64,000 bases of DNA from Geoglobus acetivorans (GTDB lineage: Archaea > Halobacteriota > Archaeoglobi > Archaeoglobales > Archaeoglobaceae). This document shows positions 9,373-16,822 of this stretch, one piece after another. Within the stretch, counting starts at the first letter, position 1. The number at the start of each line of letters is the position of its first letter. A program made the position numbers and the translations under genes. The stretch covers positions 372,001-436,000 of the forward strand of contig NZ_CP009552.1 of NCBI RefSeq assembly GCF_000789255.1. Reading direction: 5' to 3'. The notes under the pieces were generated by a model. It worked only from the letters and a program-made list of their open reading frames with translations, was not told the DNA's origin and ran no database searches.

Positions 9373-9612
9373 TCACCTTCCCAATCTTTCGTAGTAGTCC
9401 TCGTCCCTCATTATGAACCTGCCAATGGACTTTGACACGACAACGAGCAGAATGCACATGACGAAGCCGTAGGCTGCGCTGAACGCCGGAATTTCCCATG
9501 AGAAGTGATGCTCTGGATGGGCAGCGAAGTAGTATGCGATGTCTGCAGTGATCAGGAGTGCTGCAATGGCGTACAGGTACTTCATCCACCTTTCTGCATC
9601 AAGCTCAATCAT
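9373..9612 (-). CDS. Small membrane protein of the Mrp operon (79 aa)
   Basis: The ATG at 9612 overlaps the stop of the preceding antiporter subunit (ATGA) and gives a 79-residue protein with two hydrophobic helices (residues about 10-30 and 42-62) joined by a short loop with H-P-E-H-H, and a charged tail. The longer open frame upstream in the same phase is only an overlap with the antiporter gene. I do not recognise the family. Tight coupling on both sides makes it a likely accessory subunit linking the second and third antiporter-type subunits. Confidence 0.75.
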   Translation of the reverse strand: MIELDAERWMKYLYAIAALLITADIAYYFAAHPEHHFSWEIPAFSAAYGFVMCILLVVVSKSIGRFIMRDEDYYERLGR

Positions 9613-11081
9613 ATTCCACCACCCCAGACGTCGTTTACCGCTATTCTCGCCAGCTCGAAAACGTTCAGAATGTCGGGATTCAGGAAGAGGATTATCGAAA
9701 ATGCTGCGGTCAGGGCGAGTGGCACCACCATGTACAGGTGGTACAGCCTGCCCCTCTCGTCGAACTCTCCGTCTGGCTTCCTGAAGAAGGCATTCCTGAT
9801 GATCGGGAAGAAATAAACCACATCGAGGAGCGATGCCGCCAGAATGGCTGCGAGGGCAATCAGGTTGTTGGCACTTATGGTGCCGAGAGCTATGTACCAC
9901 TTGCTTATGAACCCCGCCACAGGGGGAAGACCGCTCATTCCGAAAGCACCGATTGAGAATGCTGCAAATGTTACGGGCATTGCCCTCCCAAGTCCGTCAA
10001 GCTGACTCACCCTGTCCTTACCGGAAATCACTGCTATTGCCCCGGCACACAGGAAGAGCGTTATCTTCATGTAGCCATGGAATGGAATGTGCATTATAGC
10101 CCCTGCAAAGGCCAGAGGGTTCAGCATTGCCGCTCCCACTAAGATGAAGGAGAGCTGGTTTATTGTGGAATACGCTATCCTCCTCTTCAGGTTATCCTCT
10201 CCAATCGCCAGAATGTTTGCCACAATCATCGTGAATCCTGCTATGATGGCGAGAATCGCACCAAGGTTTAGACTGGAGGCGAGATTGGGGCCGTAGATGT
10301 AGTAGACGACCCTTATCACTCCGAACACTCCCGCCTTAACAACCGCGACAGCATGCAGCAACGCCGAGACGGGGGTTGGGGCAACCATCGCCGTTGGGAG
10401 CCATGAGTGCAGGGGCATGTATGCAGCCTTGACGAAACCGAGGAGGTAGATTATGAAGAGTATTCTCAAAATCTCTGCAGGCCCGTTGATGAAGCCCCCT
10501 GCCTGAAAGTCAGTTGTTCCGGTGAGCCAGTATGTTATGGCGAGTGCAACGAGGAGCGCGGCTCCAGAAGGCAAGAGGTAGGCGAGGTACCTCCTTCCAC
10601 CAGATATTGCCTCGGGTGTTTCTTCATGGGCAACAAGCGGGTAGGTGCAGATTGTTAGGAGTTCGTAGAAAATGTAGAATGTGAGCAGGTTCTTTGAAAA
10701 AGCGATACCAAAGGCCGAAAATATCGCAACGGCGAAGCTGAAGTAAAACCTCGTCTGAGCGTGCTCGTTTAAGGCACGCATGTAGCCGATTGAGTATATC
10801 GAGACCAGAATCCACAGCGAGGATGAGGTTATGGTGAATATCATACCGAAAGCGTCAACCCTGAAGGCAAAGTCAAGTCCTGGAGCGATGTGGAAGAGCG
10901 TAACTTCGACCGGAGCCTGCATAACCTCCTTAGACAGCGGGACTATGGCGAGGAAGCTCACGACGGAAGCGAGGATTGTAACGCTCTCCCTCAGATTTGG
11001 ATATCTGCCGGTGAGCAGTATCAGAAGTGAGGCGATACCGGGGGACAGCAGAGCAATCAGCACAAGCGCCTCAGCGCTCAT
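9609..11081 (-). CDS. Mrp antiporter subunit D-like, NuoM/N family (second copy)
   Basis: A 490-residue polytopic membrane protein with F-Y-I-F-Y-E-L-L-T (conserved membrane Glu) near residue 140, A-Y-M-P-L-H-S-W-L-P and H-A-V-A-V-V-K-A-G (conserved Lys) in mid-protein, and G-L-P-P-V-A-G-F-I-S-K-W in the C-terminal half, all hallmarks of the MrpD/NuoN proton-channel family. It starts in an ATGA overlap with the upstream MrpD gene and ends in one with the small membrane gene. Confidence 0.9.
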   Translation of the reverse strand: MSAEALVLIALLSPGIASLLILLTGRYPNLRESVTILASVVSFLAIVPLSKEVMQAPVEVTLFHIAPGLDFAFRVDAFGMIFTITSSSLWILVSIYSIGYMRALNEHAQTRFYFSFAVAIFSAFGIAFSKNLLTFYIFYELLTICTYPLVAHEETPEAISGGRRYLAYLLPSGAALLVALAITYWLTGTTDFQAGGFINGPAEILRILFIIYLLGFVKAAYMPLHSWLPTAMVAPTPVSALLHAVAVVKAGVFGVIRVVYYIYGPNLASSLNLGAILAIIAGFTMIVANILAIGEDNLKRRIAYSTINQLSFILVGAAMLNPLAFAGAIMHIPFHGYMKITLFLCAGAIAVISGKDRVSQLDGLGRAMPVTFAAFSIGAFGMSGLPPVAGFISKWYIALGTISANNLIALAAILAASLLDVVYFFPIIRNAFFRKPDGEFDERGRLYHLYMVVPLALTAAFSIILFLNPDILNVFELARIAVNDVWGGGI

Positions 11082-12565
11082 GGCACCACCCCTAAGGTTT
11101 TCGCAATCGTGTCGAGCATCGGCATGCCAGCACCGCTGAGCCAGAACAGTCCGAAGGCTATGGTGAGGAACGACAGGAATATGGCCGGCAGGAGCATCTC
11201 AGCCGGAAGTTCTTCTCTTTCCTGCTCATGGTGGTGGTCGCCCTTCATGTACATGGTCTCGATCACTCTCCAGAAGTAAACGAGGCTGAGAAGAGAGCTT
11301 GCAACCATGACGAAGATGTATGCTATCTGTCCTGTTTCGATGGATGCAAGGATTATATAGAGCTTCGTTACGAAACCAACCGTCGGGGGGATTCCGATCA
11401 TCGATATCGCGGCTATGGTAAACGCTGCTGCTGAGAATGGCATTTTTCTCCCAATCCCGGCGAGATCATCGATCTCTCTGAACCCGAACTTGTAGATGAA
11501 GCCGCAGGCGACCATGAAGAGTGTCGCCTTCATTATGGAATGGTTGAGGAGATGCACAACGGCAGCGCTCAACCCCCACTTTGTGTGAAGAAAGGTCATG
11601 CCAAGAACTATGTAACCGACATGGGAAATTGAAGAGTAGGCGAGCATCCTCTTCAGACTCCTCTGCATTATGGCAAACACAGAACCCAGAATTACTGCCA
11701 GAGCGGCAATCCAGGCGATGAGAGTCCATACCTGAACGAACCTTTCCAGGAAGCTGACGGTGAAGACGGAGAAGACCACCCTTATCAGAGCATAGGCATT
11801 TATCTTGGCCATTGCCGTGGATATCAGCACCGTGACAGCGGAGGGAGAGTGTTCGTAAGCGTCAGGCTGCCAGGTGTGGAATGGAAAGAGAGCCATCTTT
11901 ATCGCAAGCCCAATGAAGTAGAACACAAATGAGGCCTGCACGACCCTGTTCTCGTAAACTAGGGAGAGCAGGATCCTCGCGTCGAGCATGTTCAGGGTGC
12001 CTGTCTCCGCGTAGAGAAAAGCCGTTCCGAGCAGATAGAACGAGATTCCGACAGTCCCGAGGATGAGGTAGTTGTATGATGCAACGAAAGCCTTCCTGCC
12101 AGCCATTGCTATCAGCGCATAACCCGCGAGCGAGGCTATCTCAAGGAAGACGAAGAGGTTGAAGAGGTCTCCGGTAACGGAAACGCCAACCAGTCCAGAT
12201 ATCATCAGCTGCCAGAGTGTGTAGAAGTACGGCCACTTGCTCTCCTCGATTTCTTTTTCCACAACTCTCCTTGCGTAGATGGTTGCGAGAAGGCTGAACA
12301 CGAGGACGATGGACAGCATGTAAACTCCGAGCTCGTCAACCACATACTCTATGCCCCACGGAGGTCTCCAGCCGCCCAGCCAGTACCTTATCAGCCCGTT
12401 TTTCAGGATGTAATTCAGCAGAATTGCGGAAAAGATCAGCTGGATGATTATAGTCGCGATAGATATGTAATATCCGGCTCTTCTGCTGAATATTCCCGAT
12501 ATCAGGATCGTGAAGGATGCTAACAGGGATATCGCAACAATCAATACTGGCAGGTGTTCCATCAT
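11078..12565 (-). CDS. mnhD: Mrp antiporter subunit D
   Basis: A 495-residue NuoL/M/N-family protein. The conserved Glu is in L-F-V-F-L-E-I-A-S-L, the mid-membrane Lys in A-M-A-K-I-N-A-Y-A, and G-I-P-P-T-V-G-F-V-T-K follows later. Its place directly after the MnhC gene (overlap at ATGATGG) is the canonical C-D order, so I assign this copy as MnhD. Unlike the other two copies it has a His-rich cytoplasmic loop (D-H-H-H-E) near residue 450. Confidence 0.92.
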   Translation of the reverse strand: MMEHLPVLIVAISLLASFTILISGIFSRRAGYYISIATIIIQLIFSAILLNYILKNGLIRYWLGGWRPPWGIEYVVDELGVYMLSIVLVFSLLATIYARRVVEKEIEESKWPYFYTLWQLMISGLVGVSVTGDLFNLFVFLEIASLAGYALIAMAGRKAFVASYNYLILGTVGISFYLLGTAFLYAETGTLNMLDARILLSLVYENRVVQASFVFYFIGLAIKMALFPFHTWQPDAYEHSPSAVTVLISTAMAKINAYALIRVVFSVFTVSFLERFVQVWTLIAWIAALAVILGSVFAIMQRSLKRMLAYSSISHVGYIVLGMTFLHTKWGLSAAVVHLLNHSIMKATLFMVACGFIYKFGFREIDDLAGIGRKMPFSAAAFTIAAISMIGIPPTVGFVTKLYIILASIETGQIAYIFVMVASSLLSLVYFWRVIETMYMKGDHHHEQEREELPAEMLLPAIFLSFLTIAFGLFWLSGAGMPMLDTIAKTLGVVP

Positions 12566-12963
12566 TCTACCATCTCCCTCAGCTCTTCTTCGTCAAGCGT
12601 TCCGAACTCTCTGTAGATGCGAATCATCAAAGCAAGAGCTAAAGCGAGCGTTGCCGCTGAAACGACAATGCCCGTCAGCACCAGAACGTGGGGGACGGGG
12701 TTGACGTACATGTAGCCGTGCTCTATTCCCTTCTCCCAGACTATCGGCGCTGTCCCGCTCTTGAGGCCGAGCGTGTTCTCGATATCTCTTCCAACATCGG
12801 CCATGGATATGAAGAGCAGGAATATGGCCGTCTGGAATATGCTCAGCCCGATTATCTTCTTCACGAGGTTGTTGTAGACTATCGCCCCATACAGACCAAT
12901 CAGCATGAGCACGACAAAGCTCCAGTAGTTGTAGCGCTCAAGGAACAGCTCAATCACGTCCAT
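12562..12963 (-). CDS. mnhC: Mrp antiporter subunit C (NuoK-like)
   Basis: About 133 residues with three hydrophobic helices, of the NuoK/MrpC family (L-I-G-L-Y-G-A-I-V-Y-N-N-L-V-K-K-I-I-G-L, then V-P-H-V-L-V-L-T-G-I-V-V-S). GTG at 12972 and ATG at 12969 are in frame, but the ATG at 12963 has a GGGTGAT ribosome-binding site at proper spacing. It overlaps the mnhB end and the mnhD start. NuoK-like subunits form part of the membrane ion path. Confidence 0.9.
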   Translation of the reverse strand: MDVIELFLERYNYWSFVVLMLIGLYGAIVYNNLVKKIIGLSIFQTAIFLLFISMADVGRDIENTLGLKSGTAPIVWEKGIEHGYMYVNPVPHVLVLTGIVVSAATLALALALMIRIYREFGTLDEEELREMVE

Positions 12964-13408
12964 CCTCATCACCCTTCCACACGAGGTCGAAGAACAGCGA
13001 GGTGAAGCTCGCAGCCACGGTTATACCTATTCCGACCTCAATCACGTCAGCAATCAGGATCCCCCTCGCAACGGTGTGGGGTACGAACAGGCTGAGAAAC
13101 GTTGCAGAGTAGTTCAGAAACTCGGCAGAGCCAAGACTGTAGAGCACGGTGAGCACTCCGACTCCGGCGTATATGTAGAGGCCGAAGCTCTTGAAGGCCG
13201 TGTTCCAGCTTTCAGGAGCTTTCTCCCTGCCCTTCTCTGCCCCGAAGGTTATGGCGTAGAGTATGAAGGATGCGGCGAGAATGACACCGCCCTGAAATCC
13301 ACCTCCTGCTCCCTCAGTTCCCGTCATGACGTAAAAGCCGTAAAGCTGGATGAACGGGAGCATGGTTCGTATGGTTGTTTTGATGACCACGTTTACGTCA
13401 TCACTCAA
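12950..13408 (-). CDS. mnhB: Mrp antiporter subunit B
   Basis: 152 residues, four hydrophobic segments, with the family signature F-Y-V-M-T-G-T-E-G-A-G-G-G-F-Q-G-G-V-I near residues 26-44, as in MnhB/MbhF. It overlaps the upstream MbhD/E-like gene by 8 bases and the mnhC gene by about 14, inside the Mrp operon. Confidence 0.92.
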   Translation of the reverse strand: MSDDVNVVIKTTIRTMLPFIQLYGFYVMTGTEGAGGGFQGGVILAASFILYAITFGAEKGREKAPESWNTAFKSFGLYIYAGVGVLTVLYSLGSAEFLNYSATFLSLFVPHTVARGILIADVIEVGIGITVAASFTSLFFDLVWKGDEDGRD

Positions 13409-14207
13409 GGTATCCCCTCCTCAGCAGTGCTGCAACGCTAACCGCTGCTGTGAAAATGACCACGGTTTCTCCAAGCGTATCGTAGCCTCTGTAATCTGCA
13501 AGACCTGCCGTGACCATGTTGGGCGTGTTCATCTCCTCTTCGCTCTTTTCCTCCCACCTCACCGGAATGGAGTACCTGTACACCTTCAGCTCCCCGTTCG
13601 ATGATTCGATGAAGTAGAGCTTCTCCAAATTGGGGAAGAACTTCTCGTTCTTCTCAATCAGCACATCCCAGCCATGCTCTTCTTCGTTCCACACAATCCT
13701 GTAAGTCCCATCCTCGAGGGGTGGCCAGTTGCTGGCTGTGGTGTACCCGATGGACTCTATTCTGCTCCTGATCTCATCGGGAAGAACGCCATTTTCGAGC
13801 TGTGTAGAAATTCCGCTGTCTTCGAGGCTGAAAAGCTCGATCCACTTGTTTGGAGGGGATTCTGGCTCTCCAAATGGGGGCATGTCTTCAACGACGTAAA
13901 TGAACAGACCAGCGAGCATGAAAACAGCCATTGCTCCAACAACCGCCTTTGAAACGTTGATTTTGCTCGTGTCAAACCTCTTTAGCCTGGTGAGGCTTGC
14001 GACCATCAGGGCCGTTGATGCTCCCGCGCCAATGGCAGCTTCTGTGAAACCCACATCCACAGAGTTCATCTGGACGTAAATGCATGCCATGACGAACGTG
14101 TATGTGCCGAGGATTGCGATGGAGGCGAGTAAGTCTCTCACCATCAGTGCTGAAACCGCGGATACTATCAGGAAGATTATCAGGGCTATATCAAGCGGAA
14201 CTATCAT
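13401..14207 (-). CDS. MrpA C-terminal equivalent, MbhD-MbhE fusion with an inserted domain
   Basis: With the ATG at 14207 (GGAGGGT four bases upstream) the product has 268 residues. Residues 1-80 are the MbhD/DUF4040 part (V-G-F-T-E-A-A-I-G-A-G), about 90-120 begin the MbhE part (M-P-P-F-G-E-P), and the last 40 hold Y-R-G-Y-D-T-L-G-E-T-V-V-I-F-T-A, the MbhE signature. Between these, residues about 122-225 form a soluble stretch not expected in MbhE, rich in Trp, Tyr and acidic residues and probably extracytoplasmic. It replaces the C-terminal domain of classical MrpA. Overlaps mnhE by 17 bases. Confidence 0.87.
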   Translation of the reverse strand: MIVPLDIALIIFLIVSAVSALMVRDLLASIAILGTYTFVMACIYVQMNSVDVGFTEAAIGAGASTALMVASLTRLKRFDTSKINVSKAVVGAMAVFMLAGLFIYVVEDMPPFGEPESPPNKWIELFSLEDSGISTQLENGVLPDEIRSRIESIGYTTASNWPPLEDGTYRIVWNEEEHGWDVLIEKNEKFFPNLEKLYFIESSNGELKVYRYSIPVRWEEKSEEEMNTPNMVTAGLADYRGYDTLGETVVIFTAAVSVAALLRRGYLE

Positions 14208-14739
14208 GCTGACCCTCCATAAAGACATGGGCTATCTTGTTCTGCATCGTCTGCTCGACCAAGAGTGGTTCAGCCAGTTTCCTGTCTATGGCATGAACCA
14301 CAAATTTCCCCTTCTCCGGCTCAACCAGTATGGTTATCGTTCCGGGAGTCAGGGTTATGGAGTTCGCCATGAATGTCAGAGCGAGATCTCCCCTCAACGG
14401 GGTTTCGAATTCAACAACCACGGGGTCAAGGGGCATTTTCGGGTGTATGGCTCTCCATGCAACATCAAGGTTGGCGAGGACAATCTGCCAGAGCTCCCAG
14501 GCTATGTATGGTATTGCCCTCAGGAATTTCACGTGCCACTTTCTGCTCAGGTCAAATATAACGTTCCTCGACAGGTATGTGGTGATGAGGGCAGCAGCTA
14601 TGCCCTGGGAGATGTGAATCGCATTGAAGTGGCCCGGAGCGTCGGGTGAGATGGCCCAGGCTGACAGCAGAACCCAGAATACGAACATCGTCACGAAAGT
14701 GAGTATCAGAGATATTTTCCTGTCCAGATTCTCGCTCAT
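14191..14739 (-). CDS. mnhE: Mrp antiporter subunit E
   Basis: The ATG at 14739 overlaps the mnhG stop (ATGA), giving 182 residues; an upstream in-frame start at 14760 would only extend into mnhG. Two N-terminal hydrophobic segments are followed by a cytoplasmic domain with N-S-I-T-L-T-P-G-T-I-T, the MnhE signature. In Mrp complexes this small subunit is needed for assembly. Operon order here is F-G-E-(A')-B-C-D, closer to archaeal Mbh clusters than to bacterial mrpABCDEFG. Confidence 0.9.
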   Translation of the reverse strand: MSENLDRKISLILTFVTMFVFWVLLSAWAISPDAPGHFNAIHISQGIAAALITTYLSRNVIFDLSRKWHVKFLRAIPYIAWELWQIVLANLDVAWRAIHPKMPLDPVVVEFETPLRGDLALTFMANSITLTPGTITILVEPEKGKFVVHAIDRKLAEPLLVEQTMQNKIAHVFMEGQHDSSA

Positions 14740-15047
14740 TGAGACTCCTCCTTCTTCCACATCTTGACCCCTGTGAGGTACGCTGCCCTGATCAGCGCGT
14801 GAGTGCCCACGGGATTAGCGAGCAGTATGAAGAACGACAGGAAGAGCAGCTTGACCGAGAGGAAAGAGAAGCCCTCATAGACCATGAAGCCCAGAATTAT
14901 GAGCACCTCTCCGAGAGTATCGCATTTGCCTGCCGCATGCAATCTCGTGTAGAAGTCCGGAAATCGAATGATGCCGAGGGCTCCGGCTATCATGAAGAAT
15001 ACGCCGGAGAACATGAGCAAGGCTGAGACTACGTGTAGGGCTTCCAT
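14736..15047 (-). CDS. mnhG: Mrp antiporter subunit G
   Basis: 103 residues with three hydrophobic helices and the MnhG signature G-I-I-R-F-P-D-F-Y-T-R-L-H-A-A-G-K near residues 24-42. It overlaps the upstream mnhF by 19 bases and the downstream mnhE by 4. Confidence 0.92.
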   Translation of the reverse strand: MEALHVVSALLMFSGVFFMIAGALGIIRFPDFYTRLHAAGKCDTLGEVLIILGFMVYEGFSFLSVKLLFLSFFILLANPVGTHALIRAAYLTGVKMWKKEESQ

Positions 15048-15310
15048 AACTCTCCCCTTTCAATATACTTGGCAACTATCAGTGTACCAACAAAGTTCAG
15101 CATAGCATAGGTCAGAGGGATGTCAACGAAAATCGGCCTTTCAAAGAGGTAGCCGATGACAACCAGAAGCACCACGACCTTCGTGCCTATGACGCTGGTG
15201 GCCATCAGCCTGTCGAGGGTTGTGGGGCCTCTGAAAACCCTGTACATTGTCATGAGAATTGACACTGTAATGAGAATGCCGACAGCGAGGAAAACGTCAA
15301 GCATCTCCAT
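15029..15310 (-). CDS. mnhF: Mrp antiporter subunit F
   Basis: About 93 residues, three hydrophobic helices, with R-V-F-R-G-P-T-T-L-D-R-L-M-A as in MnhF/MbhB. I choose the ATG at 15310 because a TATA box is centred about 29 bases upstream; the in-frame TTG at 15328 would lie too close to it. First gene of the ten-gene Mrp operon. Confidence 0.9.
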   Translation of the reverse strand: MEMLDVFLAVGILITVSILMTMYRVFRGPTTLDRLMATSVIGTKVVVLLVVIGYLFERPIFVDIPLTYAMLNFVGTLIVAKYIERGELWKPYT

Positions 15311-15332
15311 AGTGGATTTTAACTCCAATAAT

Positions 15333-15345
15333 CAATATAAATAGG
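15333..15345 (-). promoter_or_regulatory. TATA box of the Mrp operon
   Basis: Minus-strand CCTATTTATATTG is centred about 29 bases before the mnhF ATG at 15310, predicting a leaderless or nearly leaderless transcript for the Mrp operon. Confidence 0.5.
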
Positions 15346-15432
15346 TTTCTAAAAATTCCTGAATGCCAACATCGTGAAAATTGAAAATGTTACACGATAC
15401 TGCTGTCTTTAAATGTTTTCCGGGCAAATCCA

Positions 15433-15831
15433 TCACGGGCGTTTGGCATCCGTACTGTATGCGATTGCAAGACCTCTTGCTATCGTTTCATCACCTTTTT
15501 TGACCTCCAGCCTGCAGAATGCAACTTTTCTGCCGTATTCTATCTCTGCCTCGGCAGTAAGTCTGTCACCATGAAATGCCGGTTTGATAAAATCCATTCT
15601 TATTGAGAGTGCGAATCTGGAGTAATTGCCGGAATTTACTGCAAGAGCAAAGGCAAAATCGGCCAGAGCCATTATGTACGCACCATGTGCAGTTCCATGG
15701 AAGTTCAGATAGTTGCTTGAGACAACTCCCTCCACCCTCGCGTATCCATCTCTGACCTCCAGAATCTCTGCATTCAGAAATTTTCTGAAACTGTCTCCAT
15801 CCGGTTCTGGCTTGAGATGCTTCCCGGTCAT
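15433..15831 (-). CDS. PaaI-family hotdog thioesterase
   Basis: About 132 residues with the hotdog-fold signature L-N-F-H-G-T-A-H-G-A-Y-I-M-A-L-A-D-F-A-F-A, in which the N-x-x-G-T-x-H-G and Asp residues form the active site of PaaI-type acyl-CoA thioesterases. The ATG at 15831 lies about 27 bases after a TTTATTTTTTA box, so this start fits a leaderless transcript better than the longer frame from 15894. Substrate unknown; in PaaI relatives, aryl- or short acyl-CoA. Monocistronic. Confidence 0.8.
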   Translation of the reverse strand: MTGKHLKPEPDGDSFRKFLNAEILEVRDGYARVEGVVSSNYLNFHGTAHGAYIMALADFAFALAVNSGNYSRFALSIRMDFIKPAFHGDRLTAEAEIEYGRKVAFCRLEVKKGDETIARGLAIAYSTDAKRP

Positions 15832-15904
15832 GATCAGGAATGTGCTGTTAAAAAATAAATTTCTTGGGTACTTCTGCACCCTCGGAGTTTTCAACCATCC
15901 ATTC

Positions 15905-16215
<311 letters not shown>

Positions 16216-16250
16216 CCCGGTGCATTTACTCTGACCCATGACCTGAGAAA

Positions 16251-16280
16251 ACTATCGGATACCGATAGTAATAAATACAA
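16251..16280 (+). promoter_or_regulatory. padR promoter with palindromic operator
   Basis: Positions 16251-16269 form a perfect inverted repeat, ACTATCGG-ATA-CCGATAGT, directly abutting and partly overlapping the TATA-like AGTAATAAATA (16267-16277). The ATG of the PadR gene is 31 bases after the repeat. A dyad over the BRE/TATA region upstream of a PadR gene fits autorepression by blocking TBP/TFB. Confidence 0.65.
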
Positions 16281-16300
16281 CACAATCAGAGACGCAATCA

Positions 16301-16822
16301 ATGTCAGATGCGCTCAAGGGCATGCTCAAGCTTCTGATTCTCAGAGAGCTTGAAAGCGGAGAGGCAACGGGTTACGAGCTCATCGAGAGAATAGGAAGAA
16401 TCGTATCAAAAAAACCGTCTCCCGGATCGGTTTATCCCCTTCTGAATGAGCTTCACGACCGGGGTTTTCTTGAGGTTTCGGTTAGGGGAAACAGGAAGAT
16501 ATACTCCCTCTCCACAAAGGGTAAGAGGGCTCTCGAAGAGTTGAAGGAAAGGGAAAGGATGCTGATACTTGATAAGATCAGGTTTCTGATGGAGGCGGGC
16601 ATCCTTTCGGGTGAGAGTGTTGATGAAGCAGTAACCTTCGTCATGGAAAGAAGGGAGAAGCGCTGGGAGCTCTTCAGGATTAAAAACTGGTTCAGGCTTC
16701 AGGAGGCGATTCTGAAGGCATACAGAAAGAATCCTGAGAAGACTGAAAGGGCTGTTGAAGATGCCATAAGGATGTTTGAAGCTGTTGGGGACTCTGAAGG
16801 TGGGAAACATGAGGAGGTGTAG
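16301..16822 (+). CDS. PadR-family transcriptional regulator
   Basis: 173 residues. The N-terminal winged helix is typical of PadR: L-I-L-R-E-L-E-S-G-E-A-T-G-Y-E-L, P-S-P-G-S-V-Y-P-L-L-N-E-L and Y-S-L-S-T-K-G-K-R-A-L. The C-terminal half is charged and helical, as in the PadR dimerisation region. It overlaps the next gene by 14 bases and heads an operon with a surface protein and a DHA2 efflux pump, the usual setting for PadR repressors of multidrug efflux. Likely autoregulated through the 16251-16269 palindrome. Confidence 0.9.
   Translation: MSDALKGMLKLLILRELESGEATGYELIERIGRIVSKKPSPGSVYPLLNELHDRGFLEVSVRGNRKIYSLSTKGKRALEELKERERMLILDKIRFLMEAGILSGESVDEAVTFVMERREKRWELFRIKNWFRLQEAILKAYRKNPEKTERAVEDAIRMFEAVGDSEGGKHEEV

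Noticed and set aside
9373-9900. 175-codon reading of the small Mrp-operon gene
   Set aside because: The first 96 residues overlap the antiporter gene and are not membrane-like; the ATGA-coupled start at 9612 is preferred.
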